From CAZYSK01 sp964649415 (GTDB lineage: Bacteria; Chloroflexota; Anaerolineae; B4-G1), in NCBI GenBank assembly GCA_964649415.1, contig CAZYSK010000134.1, forward strand, positions 1-12,186: a DNA stretch of 12,186 nt, in the 5' to 3' direction. The notes beneath the pieces were generated by a model. It was given only the letters and a program-made list of their open reading frames with translations, did not search any database and was not told where the DNA came from. Shown here piece after piece: positions 6,345 to 12,186 of the stretch (position 1 is its first letter; the number at the start of each line of letters is the position of its first letter). The position numbers and the translations under genes are program-made.

Positions 6345-6914
6345 TCATCCCAATCCCCGCAATATCTCGTTGGTCTCTTCCAGATCGAACTCCTCCGGGT
6401 CGAACTCGCCACCGATCCAGTCCAGATACATCTCGTGCTCCGGGTGTTCGGGGTCCTGTATGGCCTCCAGGAACATCGGGTATCCCCACACGCCACCCAC
6501 GTCCTCCGGCGGGCAGGCGCGCCTGCCCTTGATGCAGACCGGATAGGCCTGTTCTGGATCGTGGGGCAGCACTTTTTCCACCAGGATTACGTGCTCCCAG
6601 CTATCGCCAAAGTCGTATTCGTAGATGAACTTCGACTTCTCGCCGGGCGCGATCTGATGGAGCCTGAACTTACGCTCGTCCAGCATCCCGTGGAAGTAGT
6701 CTGGGTGCGGCTCACCGTAGTAGGTGTCCCGGCCCACAATGAACTGGTGCAGATGGGAGTTGGTCCAGCCCATCGCCACCTGGATGATGTAGTGCAAGTG
6801 CTCCAAGGTGACGTCACTGCGGACCAGGATGCGCCGCCAGATAGGTGGCTTGCTTTGATGCAGCGTGACCTTGATCTGGTAGATGGGTGCTTTCGAAGCT
6901 TTCTTCTTGGCCAT
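6345..6914 (-). CDS. Plasmid pRiA4b ORF-3-like protein
   Basis: This is a 189-residue member of the pRiA4b ORF-3 family, named after a plasmid gene of unknown biochemical function. Family signatures are an N-terminal beta segment leading to PPIWRRILV (23-31), the helix TLEHLHYIIQVAMGW (36-50), HLHQF (54-58), YEYDFGDSWEH (98-108) and GRRACPPEDVGG (130-141). An upstream in-frame ATG at 6950 exists, but AGGAGG at 6921-6926 lies six bases before the ATG at 6912-6914 and decides for the shorter form. The gene starts 50 bases after the hsdM stop, in the same direction, and ends immediately at the repeat array. It is not a normal type I RM component, so it probably arrived with the rearrangement or is an accessory passenger. 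No signal peptide or membrane segment is seen. Confidence 0.88.
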   Translation of the reverse strand: MAKKKASKAPIYQIKVTLHQSKPPIWRRILVRSDVTLEHLHYIIQVAMGWTNSHLHQFIVGRDTYYGEPHPDYFHGMLDERKFRLHQIAPGEKSKFIYEYDFGDSWEHVILVEKVLPHDPEQAYPVCIKGRRACPPEDVGGVWGYPMFLEAIQDPEHPEHEMYLDWIGGEFDPEEFDLEETNEILRGLG

Positions 6915-6920
6915 CGTCTG

Positions 6921-6926
6921 CCTCCT
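6921..6926 (-). promoter_or_regulatory. Ribosome binding site of pRiA4b-like gene
   Basis: AGGAGG on the minus strand lies six bases before the ATG at 6912-6914. It sits inside the longer possible reading frame and so argues for the shorter start. Confidence 0.7.
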
Positions 6927-6964
6927 GTCTCTGAGGTTCGGGCCAGGCATGTTTGCTCCAATGA

Positions 6965-8533
6965 CTACAGGCTTTCTAACAACTGCATCACGTTCTCTGC
7001 GATGCGCTCCTCCAGCTCGCGCGCCTCAGCGTTGAGGATCTCGAGTTCCTCGTGTAGCTCAGTCAGCCGCGCGGCGAAGTCGAAGTCCTCGTCCTCCTCG
7101 CGCTCGGCCACGCCGACGTAGCGGCCCGGGTTGAGGCTCCAGCCCTGGCCCTCGATCTCATCCAGCGTCGCCACCTTGCACAGCCCAGCCACGTCCCGGT
7201 AGACGCCGTCGGGGAAGTGCCCGGCCAGCATCTCGGCGCTGCCCTGGTCGGTCTCGGGCTCGCGGCCGCGGTACAGGCGCACGACGTTGGCCAGGAACTC
7301 GATCTGGGCGGGGGTGAACTCGCGGTGGGCGCGATCCACCTGGGTGTAGACCTGGCGCGCGTCGACGAAGAGCACCCTGTCCCGCCGCTCCTCGGGCTTG
7401 CCCCGGTCGAGGAACCACAGCGTGCAGGGGAGCGTCACCGTGTAGAAGAAATTCGAGCCCACCGCCACTATCACGTCCACCGCGCCGCTTTGGATCAACT
7501 GCCTGCGGATCTCCAACTCCGAGCCACGGGCATCGCTGGCCGAGTTGGCCATCACGAAGCCCGCCCGGCCCGTCTCGTTCAGCGCGGCATGGAAGATCTG
7601 GATCCACAGGTAGTTGGCGTTGTCGACCCGGGGCAGGCCGAAGGGGAAGCGGGGGCTATCTTTGAGGCGGTCCTTGTCCACCCGGTTGACGTTGAAGGGT
7701 GGATTGGCCATCACGGAGTCGAAGCGGCCCAGGCTGCGGTGGATGTCCTCGTAGTAGGTGTTGCCCTGGCGGATGTCGCCGGCCAGGCCGTGGACGGCCA
7801 GGTTCATCCTGCACAGGCGCACGGTTCCGGCCACGCGCTCCTGCCCGTAGATGGACACGTCGGTGTTCTGGCCCTGGTGGCGCTGCACGAAGCGCGCGCT
7901 CTGCACGAACATACCGCCGGAGCCACAGGCGGGATCGAGGATATAGCCGTAGAAGGGCTCGATGATCTCGACGATCAAGCGCACGATGGCGGTAGGGGTG
8001 AAGAACTCGCCCCCGCGCTGGCCCTCGGCCCTGGCGAAACGGCCCAAGAAGTACTCGTAGATCTTGCCGAAGACGTCCCCCTCGATGTCCATAGGAATGG
8101 CGTTGAAGATGCGCAGCAGTTCGCGCAGGGTGGCGTTCTCGAAGCGGTTATAGGTCTTGGGCAGCACGTCCTTGAGATCGGGGTTGTGGGCCTCGACGGC
8201 CTTCATCGCGTCGCCGATTGCGCGACCGATGTCAGCCCCTTCGGGCAGCGCCACGAGGTGCGAGAAGCGAGCCTCGTCGGGCAGGTAGAGCACGCCCCGG
8301 GCCTGGTAGTCCAGGAGGGAGATCGGGCGCTGGCGGCGGCCCGTCTCGGCGGCCGCGGCCCGCTCGGCCTGGATCGCCTCGTGGGCCGCGGCGAAGCGGT
8401 GATCGGCATAACGCAGGAAGATCAGCCCCAGCACGGGGACGGAGTACTCGGCCGCACGGAGGCGCGAGTTGGCGCGCAGTTCGTCGGCGGCGTCCCAGAG
8501 GCGGTTCTCAATCTCGTTGTTGTTGGCTGGCAT
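6965..8533 (-). CDS. hsdM: Type I restriction system methyltransferase (HsdM) subunit
   Basis: This is the adenine-N6 DNA methyltransferase subunit, 522 residues, full length. It methylates the host site as a complex with HsdS using S-adenosylmethionine. The N-terminal helical domain (about 1-165) contains LWDAADELR and VLGLIFLRYAD. The catalytic domain shows GEFFTP (175-180), SAM-binding motif I DPACGSGG (200-207) and catalytic NPPF (277-280). The C-terminus ends in a charged helix, ELEERIAENVMQLLESL. The ATG at 8531-8533 is preceded by a GAGGGGG purine run (8537-8543). Unusually, hsdS does not follow directly: 2.4 kb of other material intervenes, although a second hsdM-like tail is still fused to hsdS. 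Expression of hsdS therefore either needs read-through of many hairpins or a promoter within the inserted region. Confidence 0.96.
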   Translation of the reverse strand: MPANNNEIENRLWDAADELRANSRLRAAEYSVPVLGLIFLRYADHRFAAAHEAIQAERAAAAETGRRQRPISLLDYQARGVLYLPDEARFSHLVALPEGADIGRAIGDAMKAVEAHNPDLKDVLPKTYNRFENATLRELLRIFNAIPMDIEGDVFGKIYEYFLGRFARAEGQRGGEFFTPTAIVRLIVEIIEPFYGYILDPACGSGGMFVQSARFVQRHQGQNTDVSIYGQERVAGTVRLCRMNLAVHGLAGDIRQGNTYYEDIHRSLGRFDSVMANPPFNVNRVDKDRLKDSPRFPFGLPRVDNANYLWIQIFHAALNETGRAGFVMANSASDARGSELEIRRQLIQSGAVDVIVAVGSNFFYTVTLPCTLWFLDRGKPEERRDRVLFVDARQVYTQVDRAHREFTPAQIEFLANVVRLYRGREPETDQGSAEMLAGHFPDGVYRDVAGLCKVATLDEIEGQGWSLNPGRYVGVAEREEDEDFDFAARLTELHEELEILNAEARELEERIAENVMQLLESL

Positions 8534-8573
8534 AGGCCCCCTCGCGCTTCATGCTCTTGAGTACCGCGTACAG

Positions 8574-8756
8574 CTACTGTCCCTGCCCACGCTCAGCCTC
8601 GGCGAGGGCAGCCTCCTTGATCGCTTCCCAGATCCCGACCACATCTTCCCCCAACGTACTGGCCTGGGCGTCCACGTAGGCCTGGTCGAACCCGGCGCTC
8701 AACGCTGGATCGGTACCCAGGAATAGGCTAAGGTCCGGTGGATGTTCGTTCCGCAC
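8574..8756 (-). CDS. Small hypothetical protein upstream of hsdM
   Basis: I do not recognise this 60-residue acidic protein. It has no cysteine pairs or membrane segment, and its C-terminus is a predicted amphipathic helix rich in Ala and Glu (WEAIKEAALAEAERGQ). It starts with GTG (8754-8756). A GGAGG at 8766-8770 is nine bases away, but this also falls within codons of the displaced 3' end of the preceding gene, so it may be chance. The stop is 40 bases before the hsdM start, in the same direction, so it would be co-transcribed with hsdM. If the upstream frameshift is repaired, that gene would overlap this one by 29 bases. The gene call is only moderately supported. Confidence 0.45.
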   Translation of the reverse strand: MRNEHPPDLSLFLGTDPALSAGFDQAYVDAQASTLGEDVVGIWEAIKEAALAEAERGQGQ

Positions 8757-8793
8757 GTGCCAGTTCCTCCAATACTCTCAGGTTGAGCTCGCG
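8728..8793 (-). pseudogene. Displaced 3' end of the frameshifted small gene
   Basis: On the minus strand this frame reads RELNLRVLEELARAER, then a few residues and TAG. It has no start of its own and continues naturally from the preceding gene if one base is added in the C-run at 8804-8808. It overlaps the proposed start of the 60-residue ORF that precedes hsdM. Confidence 0.55.
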
Positions 8794-8954
8794 TGGGGAG
8801 AATGGGGGTACTGCCGGCGCAGCCGGCCGCGAATCAGGCCCACCGCCAGTTCGCGGGCGTCGAGCATCGCCTGGATGCGCGCACCGGGCGAAAGACGGCC
8901 CAACAGCCGCATCTGCTCCACATCTACCGGGTCGAAGCGATGAGCTTTCTCCAC
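8778..8954 (-). CDS. Small conserved-type protein, C-terminus frameshifted
   Basis: The product is a short basic protein with a core LSPGARIQAMLDARELAVGL followed by an Arg-rich IRGRLRRQYP. I associate this pattern with short hypothetical proteins of Chloroflexota; function is unknown. GTG at 8952-8954 is chosen because AGGAGG at 8961-8966 is six bases upstream. An earlier GTG at 8960 would overlap that site. The reading frame ends in an unconvincing tail (HSPHASST), while another frame directly downstream continues as RELNLRVLEELARAER and stops at 8728-8730. That is how I would expect the family to end. A one-base loss in the C-rich stretch at 8794-8808 would explain this. It lies 45 bases after the gene at 9012-9293 in the same direction. 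Confidence 0.6.
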   Translation of the reverse strand: MEKAHRFDPVDVEQMRLLGRLSPGARIQAMLDARELAVGLIRGRLRRQYPHSPHASST

Positions 8955-8960
8955 ACGCAC

Positions 8961-8966
8961 CTCCTA
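8961..8966 (-). promoter_or_regulatory. Ribosome binding site deciding the 8954 start
   Basis: AGGAGG lies six bases before GTG (8952-8954). It overlaps an alternative GTG two codons upstream, which is therefore unlikely to be the start. Confidence 0.65.
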
Positions 8967-9011
8967 ATAGTCCAGCGTCAATCGCGTGCCCCGCTCAACA
9001 GGCGCAACTGG

Positions 9012-9293
9012 TCAGCATCCCTCTTCCTCCGGCCCGGGGCCGTACGCGCGGGCGGCCAGCTCCGGTCCCAGCAGTAGGTCGGCCAGACGGCGCTGACGCC
9101 GGGCGGGGGTGTCGTCGGGGTGACGGAGGCGCAGGCCAGCGAGAGCTAACGTACACACCGTCTGGCTCATCTCGGCCATGAGGGCCAGCTTGCGCCAGGG
9201 GGGCATGTGGCGCAGGCGCTCGATCCGCATTTGATCGACCTCGGGCGAGGTGTCCGACGATGCGGACATTGAACGCGCACTCAAGGAGGTCAC
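9012..9293 (-). CDS. Small hypothetical protein, PPWRKL-type
   Basis: The protein has 93 residues with a predicted helical core. The segment SPEVDQMRIERLRHMPPWRK and the later RRLADLLLGPELAARAYG resemble a small family that I recall from Chloroflexota and cyanobacteria, often next to a predicted nucleotidyltransferase. That association is from memory, and no nucleotidyltransferase is present here. The GTG start (9291-9293) has GGGAGG only four to five bases upstream (9298-9303). A later ATG (codon 9) lacks such a site. No signal peptide or transmembrane segment is seen. It lies upstream of and parallel to the frameshifted small gene (45-base gap), which suggests co-transcription. The function, perhaps a toxin-antitoxin-like or regulatory partner, is unproven. 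Confidence 0.72.
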   Translation of the reverse strand: MTSLSARSMSASSDTSPEVDQMRIERLRHMPPWRKLALMAEMSQTVCTLALAGLRLRHPDDTPARRQRRLADLLLGPELAARAYGPGPEEEGC

Positions 9294-9396
9294 GATTCCT
9301 CCCTACTGATCCTACACCAGACGCGTGTTGCGCGGGCCGTGGCCGCGCATCCTCTGGCTGAAGAAGCCAGCCTCTCAGCGCCGGGCTCCCGCAGCA

Positions 9397-9411
9397 GCGC
9401 CCGATCAGTCG
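9397..9411. repeat. Solitary echo of the array's inner palindrome
   Basis: GCGCCCGATCAGTCG, together with the preceding bases AGCA, matches the array segment AGCAACGCCCGATCAATCG with two differences. The right arm is broken here, so no strong hairpin remains. It lies in the 139-base gap between two small genes, about 3 kb from the array. Confidence 0.35.
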
Positions 9412-9432
9412 AATTGGGAGGGAGCATCTCAT

Positions 9433-9666
9433 TCACGCTGGCGCAGGCGCGAGTTCCCGGACATCCACCTGCACCCGGGCTTGGACAGCCTCTTCGGCCG
9501 CTTCCATCAGTTGCGCGGTGGTCTCCTCGGAAACGTAGGCCTCACCGCAGTTGGCACATACCTCAGCCGGTACGTGCCTGAAGACCACGACTGTTTGGTC
9601 GCGCTCCAGGGTTACCGTCGTGTGACCGGGCCGGGTCTCTCCTCGCTTGCAGATAACACATCTCAT
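9433..9666 (-). CDS. YgiT-type zinc-finger protein, solitary
   Basis: This is a 77-residue protein of the YgiT/MqsA N-terminal zinc-finger type. Two CxxC pairs, C3/C6 (MRCVICKRG) and C37/C40 (VCANCGEAYV), should bind one zinc ion. The C-terminal helix (TTAQLMEAAEEAVQARV) follows. In MqsA the zinc domain binds the partner toxin and a separate C-terminal HTH domain binds DNA; no HTH is present here. Such short forms are often found beside a DUF4258-type toxin, but no such gene is visible. The start is the ATG at 9664-9666, with AGGAGG five bases upstream. A longer frame from 9699 would place that site inside the coding region. A good promoter lies at 9757-9784. It is probably an orphan antitoxin-like protein; the role is inferred. 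Confidence 0.85.
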   Translation of the reverse strand: MRCVICKRGETRPGHTTVTLERDQTVVVFRHVPAEVCANCGEAYVSEETTAQLMEAAEEAVQARVQVDVRELAPAPA

Positions 9667-9671
9667 AGCTG

Positions 9672-9677
9672 CCTCCT
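9672..9677 (-). promoter_or_regulatory. Ribosome binding site of the YgiT-type gene
   Basis: AGGAGG lies five bases before ATG (9664-9666). Its position fixes the start at the zinc-finger methionine rather than the upstream in-frame codon. Confidence 0.75.
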
Positions 9678-9756
9678 GCTCTCGAACCCCGGTTCCCACC
9701 GGGCGAGATCTGGCTCAATCCTGCCGCGCGTTGGGATTCGGCTACCCCTACGCAAT

Positions 9757-9784
9757 AGTATATGCGGTTTCGCGGGGATGTCAA
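9757..9784 (-). promoter_or_regulatory. Sigma-70-type promoter for the YgiT-type gene
   Basis: On the minus strand a consensus -35 TTGACA (9779-9784) and a -10 TATACT (9757-9762) are separated by 16 bases. Transcription would start near 9750, leaving a leader of about 80 bases before the ATG. It is the best-matching promoter I noticed in the window. It may also serve the downstream small genes and hsdM, since no better promoter was seen between them. Confidence 0.7.
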
Positions 9785-9816
9785 CACGCCGGCGCGGGCA
9801 GGCCCGCCGCGCACGG

Positions 9817-10329
9817 CTACACACCGGCCGTGCGCCTGAGCCGCTCGACCTGCTCCCGGTACTCGCGAACATACCACTCATCCAGCAGCGGCAGGTACTC
9901 CAACTGCAGCGCGAGGGGCAGGTGGAAGAAATCCGAGTGAATCGTGCCCCGGCATCGCTCGCTGCCACAGTGGCACTCCCATACCACGTCACCGAAGCCG
10001 TTGATGCAGTAGTCGTAGACGATCTCCTCCCCAGCCGGGACGTCCCGCAGCGCCACCACCCACCGCACACGCTCGATGGTCTCCACGTACACGTTGGGGT
10101 CGCAACAGTGGTTGATGTGCCGCTCGGGTGCCTGCATCAGGACCACCTTCCCACCGGCCAGGTAGTCACAGTGATACTCGTACTCGCCCTGATCGGGGCG
10201 CAAGGGGCGCTCCTCGGTGACCTCGCGCGAGTCGTCTATGGCCAGCACGCGTTCGCCCGCCCGAAGATCGACCGCCGCGAAAACGCCCCGCCCGTGGATG
10301 CCTGACTCCCCGACGTATACCTTACTCAT
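9817..10329 (-). CDS. SET-domain protein (putative lysine methyltransferase)
   Basis: This is a compact bacterial SET-domain protein, 170 residues. SET proteins transfer a methyl group from S-adenosylmethionine to lysine side chains. Visible motifs are GRGVFA (13-18), NHCCDPN (73-79; the common form is NHSCDPN), GEEIVYDY with the catalytic-type tyrosines (100-107), and a post-SET zinc cluster CHCGSERC (C119, C121, C126, probably with C76). A helical C-terminal extension rich in Leu, Glu and Arg follows. The ATG at 10327-10329 is chosen because the conserved fold begins at once; the 36-codon extension from 10437 is low in similarity to anything expected. Only a weak GGA-type ribosome site precedes it. 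The gene stands alone between the GH13 gene and the YgiT-type gene. The substrate is unknown. Confidence 0.85.
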   Translation of the reverse strand: MSKVYVGESGIHGRGVFAAVDLRAGERVLAIDDSREVTEERPLRPDQGEYEYHCDYLAGGKVVLMQAPERHINHCCDPNVYVETIERVRWVVALRDVPAGEEIVYDYCINGFGDVVWECHCGSERCRGTIHSDFFHLPLALQLEYLPLLDEWYVREYREQVERLRRTAGV

Positions 10330-10422
10330 AGCAGGTCCAGTATGTCGAGCACAAACGCTGCCCGGACCGCGGCCATCCTGGCCGCATGTGCTCCGCGTCC
10401 ACGGCACTCCGGCGGACCTCCG

Positions 10423-10442
10423 GACGGATGTCTGCATCCGCC
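10423..10442 (-). terminator. Possible hairpin terminator after the GH13 gene
   Basis: On the minus strand GGCGGATG-CAGA-CATCCGTC forms an 8-bp stem with one G-U pair, starting about 20 bases after the GH13 stop codon. No T-run follows, so it is only a candidate. The pairing is better on the minus strand than on the plus strand, consistent with acting on this transcript. Confidence 0.35.
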
Positions 10443-10461
10443 CTTACTACGAACATACGAA

Positions 10462-12093
10462 CTATGCGACTTCGTATATCCCACCGGACGCCGCGGGGAG
10501 TTCGATGCGCCATTGTGTCGCGTCCTTGCGGAACGCATCCGCGAACCCCCAGAGGGCCTTGGGCGCTGACGCGACGCCTGGCAGATCCAGAGCGACCGCA
10601 GCCTGCTGGCCCGTGGGGTTGATGGCGACGATCACGCGTTGGCCATCACCCTGGCGCTGGTACACGATGGGCATGCGGCCCCTTTCTGCATAGAGCAGTT
10701 GGAATCCGGCGTCTGCGCGCAGCGCCAGATGTGAGCGCCGCAGGGAGATGAGGGCGCGCATCTGGTTCAGCAGCGACTCCGGATCGTCCTGTTGCGCCCC
10801 GACCGTGGGACGGTCGGGGGCCGGATCGATGGGCAGATAGAGCTTATCGGCAGGCGCGGTCGAGAACCCCGCGTTGGGCGAATCGTCCCACTGCATGGGC
10901 GTGCGGACGCCGGCGCGCTCAAAGCTGCCTTCCGTGCAGGGGAGGCCCTCCACCGTGCGCATGCCGATCTCGTCGCCGTAGTACAGGAACGGCACGCCCG
11001 GCATGGTCATGGTGAACAGGAACACCTGCAGGATTTCCTCGCTGTTACGCCCGTGACTGATGCGCGGGTGCAGGTCGTGGTTGCCCTCCGGGATGGAAAT
11101 GAAGCCGTAATCCCGGGTCCTGGCGTAGTGACGCAGGTATGCATCCATGAACTCGCGGACGTTGCCGTGCCCCAATCCATCGAAGACGCTGAAGCTGTAG
11201 GCGTCCACACCGGCCGCACTGCCGCCCTCGTTACCCACGCGCTTGCGAAAGAGGCTGTTGTAGGCGGGCATGCTCCAGGGCAGACAGAAGTCGATGTGAA
11301 ATCCGCCGCCGGCGATGGAGACGGCGGGGCTGCCGCCCTCGGCGATCATCACGTGTTCGGGGTAGTCTGTGTCGAGCCAGGCGCGGATCTCGCGCCACAC
11401 CTCGGCGGTCGCCCGGCGGTCGAGATCGCCCTTCACCAAGGAGAGGGCCATGTCGGCGCGGAAACCGTCCGCGCCCATGTCGAACCAGTACCGGATGATG
11501 TCCTTCACCTCGGCACGCACGGCTCGCGGGCCAGGCGCGTCCACCGGTTGCTGCCACGGATACCGGGGATCAGGATGGGCGAATCCGAAGTTGAACGCCG
11601 GCTGGGAAACGAAGAAGTTGGTCATGTAGCCGCCCATGCGGGGAGAGTAGCCACGGATGATCTCCATGCCTGCGGGTGCGGGGGCCCAGACGCTGTCCGT
11701 CCAGATGAACCAGTCGCTGTATGCGTTGGGCTCCTCCCGGCACGAGGCAACAAACCAGGGGTGCTCCCACGAGCAGTGCCCCACGACCAGGTCGAAAATC
11801 ACCCGGATGTCGCGGGCGTGGGCCTGTTCACAGAGCTCCCGGACGTCGTCGTTGCTGCCGTAGCGGGGCGCTACCTTGTAGTAGTCGGCCACGTCGTAGC
11901 CTGCATCGTTGAACGGCGAGACGAAGAAGGGGTTGAGCCAGATGGCGGAGACGCCCAACGAGGCGATATAGTCCAGCTTCGCGATGACGCCGGGGAGATC
12001 ACCGATGCCATCGCCGTTCGTGTCGTAGAAGCTCTGGGGGTAAATCTGGTAGAAGACCGCATCATTGAGCCAGGTGGGTGTGTGTCGTTTCAT
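10462..12093 (-). CDS. GH13 family alpha-glucosidase/alpha-amylase-like enzyme
   Basis: This is a 543-residue cytoplasmic glycoside hydrolase or transglycosidase of family GH13, acting on alpha-glucosidic bonds. The start YQIYPQSFYDTNGDGIGDL is typical of oligo-1,6-glucosidase/trehalose-converting relatives and includes a Ca-binding-like DxNxDG loop. The conserved regions are DLVVGH (101-106, normally DxVxNH), FRAD with nucleophile D214, an acid/base E252 in IAEGG, and NHD with D340. YYGDEIGM (371-378) and RTPMQWD (397-403) are further signatures of this branch. A C-terminal beta domain (VIVAINPTG) closes the protein. No signal peptide is present. ATG at 12091-12093 has GGAGG four bases upstream (12098-12102). 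No sugar transporter is seen within the window. The exact substrate (isomaltose, sucrose or maltose/trehalose) cannot be told from sequence reading alone. Confidence 0.93.
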   Translation of the reverse strand: MKRHTPTWLNDAVFYQIYPQSFYDTNGDGIGDLPGVIAKLDYIASLGVSAIWLNPFFVSPFNDAGYDVADYYKVAPRYGSNDDVRELCEQAHARDIRVIFDLVVGHCSWEHPWFVASCREEPNAYSDWFIWTDSVWAPAPAGMEIIRGYSPRMGGYMTNFFVSQPAFNFGFAHPDPRYPWQQPVDAPGPRAVRAEVKDIIRYWFDMGADGFRADMALSLVKGDLDRRATAEVWREIRAWLDTDYPEHVMIAEGGSPAVSIAGGGFHIDFCLPWSMPAYNSLFRKRVGNEGGSAAGVDAYSFSVFDGLGHGNVREFMDAYLRHYARTRDYGFISIPEGNHDLHPRISHGRNSEEILQVFLFTMTMPGVPFLYYGDEIGMRTVEGLPCTEGSFERAGVRTPMQWDDSPNAGFSTAPADKLYLPIDPAPDRPTVGAQQDDPESLLNQMRALISLRRSHLALRADAGFQLLYAERGRMPIVYQRQGDGQRVIVAINPTGQQAAVALDLPGVASAPKALWGFADAFRKDATQWRIELPAASGGIYEVA

Positions 12094-12119
12094 TTTTCCT
12101 CCATAACGTGTCTAAGGGT

Positions 12120-12133
12120 TTGTAAATCTACAA
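12120..12133. promoter_or_regulatory. Small inverted repeat upstream of the GH13 gene
   Basis: TTGTA-AATC-TACAA is a perfect 5-bp inverted repeat, 27 bases upstream of the start codon in the AT-richer leader. It could be an operator half-site pair for a sugar-responsive regulator. No clear -35/-10 pair accompanies it in the remaining 53 bases. Confidence 0.25.
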
Positions 12134-12186
12134 CTTCCCGCATTTGAGATGGTTCATTTCACAAAGAAACTCGGTTCGCACTTTGC

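Noticed and set aside
5624..6546. Several open frames crossing the right repeat arm
   Set aside because: They translate palindromes (Pro/Arg/Gly/Ala-rich, recurrent RSIGLSAN-type strings), have no ribosome sites and owe their length to absence of stops in GC-rich repeats.
4574..6967. Diversity-generating retroelement or phase-variable recombinase acting on hsdM/hsdS
   Set aside because: No reverse transcriptase, no adenine-biased variable repeat, no site-specific recombinase and no second HsdS recognition cassette are visible. The repeated hsdM-tail copies show general decay.
9794..9807. GC-rich hairpin after the SET gene, preceded by CTAC, as another GTAG element or terminator
   Set aside because: The stem does not adjoin GTAG, the loop is only 2 nt, the CGG end is absent and no T-run follows.
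10369..10385. Inverted repeat GCGGCC-ATCCT-GGCCGC between the GH13 and SET genes as operator
   Set aside because: It is a short, GC-only palindrome in GC-rich DNA, with no promoter elements around it. Chance occurrence is likely.

Overview
The window is a GC-rich bacterial chromosome segment in which every supportable gene lies on the minus strand. Frequent GTG starts, 4-base GTGA gene overlaps, small families I associate with Chloroflexota, and an IS200-like transposase of a type common there suggest a Chloroflexota (Anaerolineae-like) genome. That placement is inference. The sequence contains an assembly gap of 100 N at 4922-5021.

Read in the direction of transcription (high to low coordinates), the layout is as follows. 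A GH13 alpha-glucosidase/amylase-like enzyme (12093-10462) and a small SET-domain protein (10329-9817) come first. A clear sigma-70-type promoter (9757-9784) then drives a solitary YgiT-type zinc-finger protein (9666-9433). Three small ORFs follow (9293-9012, 8954-8778 and 8756-8574); the middle one carries a visible frameshift. Next is a type I restriction-modification locus: hsdM (8533-6965), a pRiA4b ORF-3-like gene (6914-6345), about 1.8 kb of palindromic repeats holding an IS200/RAYT-like tnpA (5650-5129), then hsdS (4577-3282) and hsdR (3285-91).

The most interesting part is 4574-6344. It holds at least twelve hairpins built on one plan: GTAG, an 8-9 bp stem, a 5-nt loop and CGG. They sit as head-to-head pairs around a 69-70 nt core carrying two further hairpins. 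This is the architecture of REP/BIME elements and their REP-associated tyrosine transposases, but here in a probable non-proteobacterium. The hairpin stems covary between three families while GTAG, loop and CGG stay fixed.

The array splits hsdM from hsdS. A short, in-frame copy of an hsdM 3' end remains fused to the hsdS start by a GTGA overlap, and decayed copies of the same tail recur between the repeat units. The RM operon was therefore apparently a tightly coupled hsdM-hsdS-hsdR unit that was invaded, and the repeats amplified together with the hsdM end. HsdM and HsdS would form the methyltransferase, and HsdR adds ATP-dependent restriction. All three reading frames are intact.
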